Source of the DNA: Candidatus Nealsoniibacteriota bacterium
GTDB lineage: Bacteria; Patescibacteriota; Minisyncoccia; Minisyncoccales; GWA2-38-27
DNA length: 13,581 bases
Assembly: GCA_003556925.1 (NCBI GenBank)
Contig: PWQC01000017.1
Location: 1-13,581, forward strand
Direction of reading: 5' to 3'
The position numbers and the translations under genes were made by a program. Positions 8,566 through 13,581 of the stretch are shown in pieces; the stretch's first letter is position 1; each line of letters starts with the position of its first letter. The notes below the pieces were generated by a model that saw only the letters and a list, made by a program, of their open reading frames with translations, had not been told where the DNA came from and searched no databases.

Positions 8566-8964
8566 TTAATCTTCTAATATTTCTTCTATTTTTTTATCAA
8601 TCTCTGATAATTCGACTTTTGGTTTTTGAGAAGGGCGAAAGAGAGGGGTTTTTTTAGGATCCTCCTCTTCTCTTTCTTCTTCTTGGGGCTTTGTTTTAAT
8701 TATTAGGTGCCTTAGAATCTTACCTTCTTCTTTTAGGTATTTCTTTAATTTTAATATATCTGCCGGTTCTGACTGGAAAAAGATAGAGATTAAAAAAGCT
8801 TGGCTTTCGCCACTAATCGGATAAGCTAGTTTTTTTCTTAAAATTCCTTCTTTTTTATCTATCTTTTCAGTTTGAAGAAATTCTTCTATCTTTTTTGATA
8901 ACTCTTCAATTTCTTGTTCATTTAAAGAGATCGGAATAAGATATGTTAATTCATAATAATTCAT
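8566..8964 (-). CDS. rpsF: 30S ribosomal protein bS6 with charged C-terminal extension
   Basis: Small-subunit ribosomal protein that binds S18. The 132-residue product has the S6 fold in residues 1-92: MNYYELTYLIP at the first strand, GILRKKLAYPI in the middle and LRHLIIKT at the last strand. Residues 93-132 form an extension: a glutamate-rich stretch, a basic/proline segment, then a predicted amphipathic helix (VELSEIDKKIEEILED). Similar tails occur in S6 proteins of Patescibacteria (from memory of the family). It is the first gene of rpsF-ssb-rpsR. The predicted extended -10 promoter just upstream puts the transcription start on the A of this ATG. That leaves no room for the S6:S18-binding leader RNA that represses the operon in many other bacteria. 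Start choice is supported by the fold beginning immediately and by the promoter position. Confidence 0.95.
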   Translation of the reverse strand: MNYYELTYLIPISLNEQEIEELSKKIEEFLQTEKIDKKEGILRKKLAYPISGESQAFLISIFFQSEPADILKLKKYLKEEGKILRHLIIKTKPQEEEREEEDPKKTPLFRPSQKPKVELSEIDKKIEEILED

Positions 8965-8970
8965 GGCCCC

Positions 8971-8999
8971 AGTTTAACAGTTATTGTCGAAATGGTCAA
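8971..8999 (-). promoter_or_regulatory. Predicted extended -10 promoter for rpsF-ssb-rpsR, leaderless
   Basis: Reading the minus strand, TTGACC (8999-8994) is followed by a 17-nt spacer and TAAACT (8976-8971), with a TG one base before the -10 (extended -10). Six bases, GGGGCC, separate the -10 from the ATG at 8964, so the expected start of transcription is the A of the ATG. The -35 matches consensus at 5 of 6 positions. It is the only intergenic room available for this operon's promoter, which raises confidence. Confidence 0.65.
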
Positions 9000-9014
9000 G
9001 AGAGTTGACCATTT
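8990..9014. repeat. Perfect 10-bp inverted repeat joining the two divergent -35 boxes
   Basis: AAATGGTCAA (8990-8999) and TTGACCATTT (9005-9014) are exact reverse complements separated by GAGAG. Each arm contains the TTGACC -35 box of one of the two divergent promoters, facing outward. The symmetry extends beyond the six -35 bases by four on each side, so shared -35 sequence alone does not explain it. It may be an operator for a dimeric regulator controlling both operons, or just a compact mirrored promoter. On the plus strand a T run follows, but no plus-strand gene ends here that would need a terminator. Confidence 0.7.
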
Positions 9015-9033
9015 TTTAATCTTATGCTAATCT
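9005..9033 (+). promoter_or_regulatory. Predicted extended -10 promoter for the membrane protein-secG operon, leaderless
   Basis: TTGACC (9005-9010), a 17-nt spacer and TAATCT (9028-9033), with a TG (9025-9026) one base before the -10. Six bases separate the -10 from the ATG at 9040, so transcription is predicted to begin on the start codon. The -10 is weak (3 of 6) and relies on the TG extension. Alternatives such as TATGCT at 9023 or TATATT at 9034 fit spacing or start site less well. Confidence 0.55.
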
Positions 9034-9039
9034 TATATT

Positions 9040-9390
9040 ATGATCGTTAAGTTGATTGGACATGTTTTTTCCGCTATTCTTGGTTTATACTTAATTAGTT
9101 ATTTAATATCAAGCATTGATTTTGTTGGGGACCTGAAAACTCTTGTCGTTATAGGACTGATCATGGGAATTATTAATTTTTTGATAAGACCCGTTTTAAA
9201 AACTATTACTTTTCCTTTAAAATTTTTAACTTTAGGAATTTCATCTTTTATAATAAATATAGGATTGGTCTGGTTGGTAGTGGCTGTTTTATTCCAAGAT
9301 TTTTTTATTGTCAGGACTTGGTTCGCCTATGTCTGGGTTTTTCTAACTATTTGGCTCTTAAGTATGATATTCATTTCTAATAAAAAATAA
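9040..9390 (+). CDS. Four-helix membrane protein, YvlD/phage-holin-4 superfamily
   Basis: A 116-residue inner-membrane protein with four predicted helices at about 5-24, 34-50, 63-85 and 93-112. The central motif NFLIRPVLKTITFPLKFLTLG followed by an FIINIGLVWLV helix is the hallmark of the family containing B. subtilis YvlD (Pfam PF04020, named after a mycobacterial phage holin). Despite the name, nothing here suggests a phage: there is no lysin or structural gene, and the next gene is secG. The molecular function of chromosomal members is not known to me. It is the first gene of a five-gene operon, starting at the only ATG that retains the first helix, directly after the predicted promoter. 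The gap to secG is 3 nt. The family call is firm and the function is open. Confidence 0.88.
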   Translation: MIVKLIGHVFSAILGLYLISYLISSIDFVGDLKTLVVIGLIMGIINFLIRPVLKTITFPLKFLTLGISSFIINIGLVWLVVAVLFQDFFIVRTWFAYVWVFLTIWLLSMIFISNKK

Positions 9391-9393
9391 TTT

Positions 9394-9597
9394 ATGTTAC
9401 CTATTATCCAAATCATAGTTGCCGTTTTATTAATCATCGCCATTCTTTTTCAGCAGAGAGGGACGGCTTTGGGGGCTGCCTTGGGAGGAGACAGCGGCGG
9501 CTATTCTTCTAGAAGAGGACTTCAAAAGAAGCTTTTCTTCGCTACTGTTTTTTTAGGAACAGTCTTTGTCATCCTTGCTTTGATAAATCTTTTATAA
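9394..9597 (+). CDS. secG: Protein-export membrane protein SecG
   Basis: Small auxiliary subunit of the SecYEG translocon, which helps SecA-driven export. The 67-residue product has the SecG layout: helix 1 at about 3-19, a conserved polar glycine-rich loop (FQQRGTALGAALGGDSGG, about 19-36) and helix 2 at about 45-65. The QQRG...LG..GG signature is diagnostic. The length is near the minimum for the family; there is no long C-terminal tail. It lies 3 nt after the YvlD-like gene and 1 nt before the solute-binding protein gene. There is no visible Shine-Dalgarno sequence, which suggests coupling to the upstream gene. The surface-anchored protein encoded next is a plausible Sec substrate, though the adjacency may simply reflect operon packing. 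Confidence 0.93.
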   Translation: MLPIIQIIVAVLLIIAILFQQRGTALGAALGGDSGGYSSRRGLQKKLFFATVFLGTVFVILALINLL

Positions 9598-9598
9598 A

Positions 9599-11485
9599 AT
9601 GTCTTCTTTTAAAAAAAATAACAGAAGATGGCCGAAAAAAGGGCAATGGCTTTGGTTTTTTAAGGCTTTAAACAGAAAAGAAAAAACTTTCTTTTTATTC
9701 TGTTTTTTTCTTTTTGTCGCTTCTTCCTTTTTTTTAATCTTTAACTTCTATTTTAATAATAGTAAAGTTGTTCCGGCTATAGGGGGAATTTACAGAGAAG
9801 GTCTGGTTGGTCAGCCGAGGTTTATTAATCCCCTTTATGCTACTTCTGACGTAGATAGAGATATTATTGAATTAGTTTATTCCGGCTTAATGAAGTATAA
9901 CGCGAAAGGAGAGATAGTTTTTGATATTGCTGAAAACTATGAATTGCAAGAAGATGGGAAAGTTTATCTGCTCTCTTTAAGAGATGACCTGTTTTGGCAT
10001 GATAACAAACCCTTAACGGCTGACGACGTTGTTTTTACCGTTAAATCTATTCAAAGTCCAGAATACAAGAGTCCTTTCAGGGCTAACTGGGTTGGAGTAA
10101 CAGTGGAAAAAGTAGACGATTTCAAGGTTAAATTTATTTTAACAAAGCCGTATGTTGGTTTTTTAGAAAATTTAACGTTGAAAATCTTGCCAAAACATAT
10201 CTGGTCTGATATCTCACCCGAGAACGCCCCTTTTTCCAGCTACAACTTTAAACCCGTTGGATCGGGACTATATAAAGTGAGCGAGGTAGTTCAGGAAAAC
10301 AGCAGAATCAATAGCTTAAAATTAGAGATGGTTAAAGACGCCTATATTTCAGAAATTATTTTTTCTTTTTTTGACGACAAAAAAGAGGTAGAAAAAGTAG
10401 ACGGCTTCGGCTCTTTTCAAGAAGGAAAAGGAGAAACTTATTATATCTCTATGCCGAGATATTTTGCTCTTTTTTTTAATTTAGAAAGAACCGAGATGTC
10501 AAAGGATTTAAGAAGAGCTTTAAACTATGCTCTTGATAAAGAAAAGCTACCCGGAGAACCGGTTAACTCTCCTTTCCTGCCTGATTTTTACAATCTTGCT
10601 CGTCCCGATGATTATCAATATAATCCGGAAAAAGCAAAGGATATTTTAGAAGAAAATGGTTTTTTTGAAAATGAAAGAGGGTATAGGGAAAAAATTATTA
10701 AAGGAGAGGCTTCTTTTGTTTTTTCTCGAGATTTAAGTAAAGGATCGAGGGGTGAAGAAGTTACTCAATTGCAAGACTGCTTGAAACAATTTTATCCTGA
10801 GCAAGAAACAACCGGCTATTTTGGCTCTCAGACAGAAAAGACAGTAGTCGCTTTCCAAGAGAAATATCGAGAAGATATCTTGACCCCCTCTGACCTTACC
10901 ACGGGAACCGGCTCAGTAAGGGCTGGAACGAGAACAAAGTTGAATGAAGTATGCTTTTCAACAGAAGATGAAATTATTCCTTTGGAGCTTTCCATCGCTA
11001 CTCTTGACCAAAGAGCTCTTTTAGAGACAGCAGAAAAATTAAAAGAGCAATTTGAAAAAATAGGAGTCCGGGTTCTTATTGAGAAAATTAATGAGGAAGA
11101 GATAAAAGAAAGAGAGTACGAGACTTTTTTGGTAGGAATAATTTTGAGTACCGTTCTTGATCCTTTGCCCTTTTGGCACTCAGGGCAGAAAAATGATCCG
11201 GGATATAATTTGTCGATGTATGAGAATAAAAAGGTTGATGAACTTTTAGAAGAGATTAGAGTTATCTCAGATGATGATTTGCGTAGAGAAAAAATTGAAG
11301 AAGTTCAAGAGATAATTTTAGCTGATTTTCCCGCTCTGTTTTTATACACTCAAGGTTATGTTTATAATATTTCAGAAAAGATAAAAGGAGTAGCATTTGA
11401 GAAGATAATTCATCCTTCTCATAGGTTTTCTGAAATTCAGGATTGGTATATTAAGACAAAAAGAATATGGAGACGAGATATTTAA
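9599..11485 (+). CDS. Membrane-anchored family 5 solute-binding protein with nested peptidoglycan-binding domain
   Basis: Extracytoplasmic binding protein of the oligopeptide/dipeptide type (SBP_bac_5), 628 residues. A basic 30-residue N-terminal tail precedes one hydrophobic segment (about 31-52). No lipobox is seen after it, so it is probably held by an uncleaved signal anchor. The binding fold starts at about 66: GQPRFINPLYATSDVDRDI, LVYSGLMKY, and the family signature PLTADDVVFTVK (138-149). ALNYALDKEKL (307-317) and the AKDILEENGF helix follow. Residues about 378-452 are a PG_binding_1 domain (GSRGEEVTQLQDCL, TGYFGSQTEKTVVAFQ, GTRTKLNEVC) inserted in lobe II; the SBP fold resumes at about 460 (PLELSIATLDQ). 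C394 and C452 sit near the ends of the insert and could form a disulfide. No permease or ATPase gene is adjacent. Its 3' end overlaps the next gene by 19 nt. The ligand is unknown. Confidence 0.9.
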   Translation: MSSFKKNNRRWPKKGQWLWFFKALNRKEKTFFLFCFFLFVASSFFLIFNFYFNNSKVVPAIGGIYREGLVGQPRFINPLYATSDVDRDIIELVYSGLMKYNAKGEIVFDIAENYELQEDGKVYLLSLRDDLFWHDNKPLTADDVVFTVKSIQSPEYKSPFRANWVGVTVEKVDDFKVKFILTKPYVGFLENLTLKILPKHIWSDISPENAPFSSYNFKPVGSGLYKVSEVVQENSRINSLKLEMVKDAYISEIIFSFFDDKKEVEKVDGFGSFQEGKGETYYISMPRYFALFFNLERTEMSKDLRRALNYALDKEKLPGEPVNSPFLPDFYNLARPDDYQYNPEKAKDILEENGFFENERGYREKIIKGEASFVFSRDLSKGSRGEEVTQLQDCLKQFYPEQETTGYFGSQTEKTVVAFQEKYREDILTPSDLTTGTGSVRAGTRTKLNEVCFSTEDEIIPLELSIATLDQRALLETAEKLKEQFEKIGVRVLIEKINEEEIKEREYETFLVGIILSTVLDPLPFWHSGQKNDPGYNLSMYENKKVDELLEEIRVISDDDLRREKIEEVQEIILADFPALFLYTQGYVYNISEKIKGVAFEKIIHPSHRFSEIQDWYIKTKRIWRRDI

Positions 11486-12039
11486 AAGAACTTAAAGACG
11501 TTGTCTATGATAGAGATTGGTTTGACAAAGCTCCCGATATGGATCTCTATTATATCTTTAGGGGGGAAAAAGAAAAAGGAGACTTAAGGTATGATATTAC
11601 TATCTTAAATCCCGGTACCCTGGGAAGAGAATATATTAAAACTAAGGGGCACGAGCATAAACAGAAGTTGGGAGAGTTATATATAGTTTTAGAAGGCAAG
11701 GCGATCTTCTTGATGCAAAAGAGGAGGGGCGAAATAATTGAGGACGTTTATGCTGTTTTTGCCAGGAAAGACGAGATTGTTATTATTCCTTCGGGCTACG
11801 GTCATGTTACTTATAATGCCTCTTTAAAAGAAAAACTTAAGATAGCTAATTGGGTCTCTAAAAAATGTGATAACGAATATCTTTTCTTTGAGAAGATGCA
11901 AGGGGCTTGTTATTATTTTACTGAAAATAATTGGATAAAAAATAAAAATTATAAAAAAATACCGGAATTAAGATTTGAAGAGCCTTTAGAAAAAATGCCT
12001 GAAAATCTTGATTTCTTAAATTATGAAACAAAATCTTAA
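11467..12039 (+). CDS. Glucose-6-phosphate isomerase, cupin (archaeal) type
   Basis: Predicted to interconvert glucose 6-phosphate and fructose 6-phosphate in the cytoplasm, using a metal-bound cupin fold unrelated to ordinary Pgi. At 190 residues it is nearly the size of the Pyrococcus enzyme. The match to the PF06560 family is clear: RYDITILNPGTLGREYIKTK leads into GHEH, then GELYIVLEGKA, and later IPSGYGHVTYN. The likely metal ligands are H62, H64, E70 and H113, all present. The C-terminal block (CDNEYLFFEKMQG) corresponds to the HDYG..-EKGF region of the archaeal enzyme, with changed residues. The start codon lies inside the binding-protein gene (19-nt overlap) and the end overlaps RNase J by 17 nt, so it is embedded in the operon. 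The family is best known from Euryarchaeota and some bacteria; acquisition by transfer is possible. Another sugar-phosphate isomerase activity cannot be excluded. Confidence 0.85.
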   Translation: METRYLKELKDVVYDRDWFDKAPDMDLYYIFRGEKEKGDLRYDITILNPGTLGREYIKTKGHEHKQKLGELYIVLEGKAIFLMQKRRGEIIEDVYAVFARKDEIVIIPSGYGHVTYNASLKEKLKIANWVSKKCDNEYLFFEKMQGACYYFTENNWIKNKNYKKIPELRFEEPLEKMPENLDFLNYETKS

Positions 12040-13581
12040 AATTATCTCTTTGGGGGGATTAGGAGAAGTTGGCAGAAACTTGATAGTCTTAGAATATGAT
12101 AAAGATATTCTTCTCATCGATGCCGGTCTTAGATTTCCTGAAGAAAACATGCCGGGGGTTGATTTTATTATTCCTAGTATAGAATATTTAAAGGGTAAAA
12201 ATGTAAAAGGTGTTATCATCTCTCACGGTCATTATGACCACATCGGAGGAATTCCCTACTTATTTAAGAAGATAAAAAATCCACCTATATTTTGTTCTAA
12301 CCTGACCAAGGGGATTATAGCTAAAAGGCAAGAAGAATTTACTGATCAGGCTCCCCTGAAAATAGACACCGTTAAAAGTGGAGAAAAAAGAAGGATAGGC
12401 TGTTTTAATGTGGAGTTTTTTCATCAAAATCACAGCATTCCGGGTAATTTAGGTTTTTTTATCGAAACTCCGGTGGGCAACATTGTCCATACTTCTGACT
12501 TTAAGTTTGATAATAAACCCATTAACGAAAAACCGACCGATTTTGAAAAATTGAAAAGCTTTGGGAAAAGAGAAGTACTTCTCTTGTTATCGGATTCTAC
12601 CGGCGCCGAAGAGATTGGTCATTCTATTTCGGAACATGAGATTGAAAAGAATTTAGAGAAGATCTTTCAAGAATCTAAAACAAGAATTTTCGCCGCTACT
12701 TTTGCTTCTTTAATTAATAGAGTCCAACAGATTATATCTCTTTCTGAAAAATACAACAGAAACGTTTGCGTTGAAGGATACTCCATGAAGAATAACGTAG
12801 AGATAGCCATAAATTTAGGTTATCTAAAGGTTAAAAAAGGAACTATAATTTCTTCTAAGGAACTGAAAAAATACCCTGATTCTAAAATTACCATTATTTG
12901 TACTGGCGCTCAAGGGGAAGATAATGCTGTTTTAATGAGGATTATCAACAAAGAACATCGGTTTTTAAAAATAAAAAAAGGTGATTCTATTATTTTTTCT
13001 TCTTCTGTTATTCCAGGGAACGAAAGATCAGTTCAATATTTAAAAGATGAATTTTACCGAAACGGCATGAGAGTATTTCATTATAAAATGATGGATATTC
13101 ACGCAGGAGGGCACGCTCAGTTAGAAGAACTAAAAGAGATGATCCAAATGATTAGGCCTAAATTTTTTATGCCTGTTCATGGTCAATTTTCTATGTTTTC
13201 CAGTCATGCCGAGATAGCCAAAAATTCAAATATAGATGAAAAAAATATCTTGATTGCAGAGAATGGTCAGATAGTAAATTTAAACAAAAATGAGTTTTTT
13301 GTGGAGAAAAAGACGGCCCCCTCTAATTATGTTATGGTGGATGGATTAGGAGTGGGAGATGTGGGAGAAGTTGTTTTAAGAGATCGGAATATGCTGGCTC
13401 AAGAGGGGATGTTTGTTGTTATTACGGCCGTAGACAGACAGACAGGAAGAGTTAAGGGTTCTCCTGATATAATTTCTAGGGGATTTGTCTATTTAAAGGA
13501 TTCAAAGGATCTTTTGAGAGAGACGAGAAAGAGAGTTATCAACATTGTTAATCAGGCGGCCGGATCTGGTGGAGCAGTCAA
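12023..13581 (+). CDS. rnj: Ribonuclease J (3' truncated by window)
   Basis: Metallo-beta-lactamase/beta-CASP nuclease with 5'-3' exonuclease and endonuclease activity in RNA decay and rRNA processing. The frame opens at ATG 12023 with MKQNLKIISLGGLGEVGRN and runs to the window end (519 codons visible; the family is usually about 550-600). The metal-binding motif is SHGHYDHIGGIPYL (H68, H70, D72, H73), with H137 (NHSIPG), D159 (HTSDFKFD) and H386 (PVHGQ) as further ligands. Beta-CASP landmarks include SDSTGAEEIGHSISE (family norm SDSTNAE.PG), ATFASLINRVQQI, SSSVIPGNE and HAGGHAQLEELK (family norm H.SGH, so one serine is glycine here). The C-terminal part (VMVDGLGVGDVGEVVLRDR) is the start of the second beta-CASP/C-terminal region. 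The gene overlaps the isomerase by 17 nt and has no visible Shine-Dalgarno sequence. All catalytic ligands are intact. Confidence 0.95.
   Translation, partial: MKQNLKIISLGGLGEVGRNLIVLEYDKDILLIDAGLRFPEENMPGVDFIIPSIEYLKGKNVKGVIISHGHYDHIGGIPYLFKKIKNPPIFCSNLTKGIIAKRQEEFTDQAPLKIDTVKSGEKRRIGCFNVEFFHQNHSIPGNLGFFIETPVGNIVHTSDFKFDNKPINEKPTDFEKLKSFGKREVLLLLSDSTGAEEIGHSISEHEIEKNLEKIFQESKTRIFAATFASLINRVQQIISLSEKYNRNVCVEGYSMKNNVEIAINLGYLKVKKGTIISSKELKKYPDSKITIICTGAQGEDNAVLMRIINKEHRFLKIKKGDSIIFSSSVIPGNERSVQYLKDEFYRNGMRVFHYKMMDIHAGGHAQLEELKEMIQMIRPKFFMPVHGQFSMFSSHAEIAKNSNIDEKNILIAENGQIVNLNKNEFFVEKKTAPSNYVMVDGLGVGDVGEVVLRDRNMLAQEGMFVVITAVDRQTGRVKGSPDIISRGFVYLKDSKDLLRETRKRVINIVNQAAGSGGAV

Noticed and set aside
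8990..9018. Palindrome plus T run as a plus-strand intrinsic terminator
   Set aside because: No plus-strand gene ends nearby; the arms coincide with the -35 boxes of two promoters, and a terminator would serve only antisense transcription.
9040..9390. Phage holin or prophage remnant
   Set aside because: The family name is historical; chromosomal YvlD-like proteins are widespread and there is no other phage gene in the window.
9689..9754. Lipoprotein signal at the cysteine in the binding protein N-terminus (C35)
   Set aside because: The cysteine lies early in the hydrophobic segment (FLFCFFLF) with no lipobox pattern before it and a long hydrophobic run after it.
1..13581. CRISPR arrays, insertion sequences, tRNA or rRNA genes
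   Set aside because: No spaced direct repeats, transposase motifs, terminal repeats or RNA gene folds were seen, and only 96 bases lie outside coding regions.

Overview
This window looks like a stretch of chromosome from an AT-rich bacterium with a streamlined genome, most likely a Patescibacteria (Candidate Phyla Radiation) member of Parcubacteria type. That placement is an inference. It rests on about 99.3% of bases being coding (only 96 of 13,581 lie outside genes), compact ribosomal proteins, an S6 with a charged C-terminal helix, an ABC-type binding protein carrying a peptidoglycan-binding domain of a form common in that group, and a cupin-type glucose-6-phosphate isomerase. The genetic code appears to be the standard bacterial one: UGA ends ftsK, and no in-frame UGA was met in the genes.

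Left block, plus strand (1-7940): the 3' part of rpoB, complete rpoC, then ftsK and recA. Spacing is tight: 1 nt, 13 nt, then a 4-nt ATGA overlap. It joins the two large RNA polymerase subunits to the DNA-segregation motor and the recombinase. A near-consensus sigma70-type promoter in the last codons of rpoC places the ftsK ATG at or next to the transcription start, so ftsK-recA may have its own leaderless transcript.

Middle block, minus strand (8964 down to 7930): the classic rpsF-ssb-rpsR operon, with gaps of 1 and 2 nt. It meets recA tail to tail with an 11-nt overlap of the two genes. No rplI follows rpsR.

The only real intergenic region (8965-9039, 75 nt) separates rpsF from a divergent plus-strand operon. 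It holds two back-to-back extended -10 promoters whose -35 boxes lie inside one perfect 10-bp inverted repeat. Both promoters predict transcription starting on the A of the ATG, so both mRNAs would be leaderless.

Right block, plus strand (9040-13581): a four-helix membrane protein (YvlD/phage-holin-4 superfamily), secG, a membrane-anchored family 5 solute-binding protein with a nested peptidoglycan-binding domain, a cupin-type glucose-6-phosphate isomerase, and the first 519 codons of RNase J, cut by the window end. Gaps are 3 and 1 nt, then overlaps of 19 and 17 nt. This operon mixes secretion, cell-surface binding, sugar phosphate metabolism and RNA decay.

I see no mobile element, CRISPR array, tRNA or rRNA. 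Most genes are conserved housekeeping genes. The unusual points are the leaderless, Shine-Dalgarno-poor expression architecture, the nested-domain binding protein, and the cupin isomerase. I did not find a clearly new multi-gene system.
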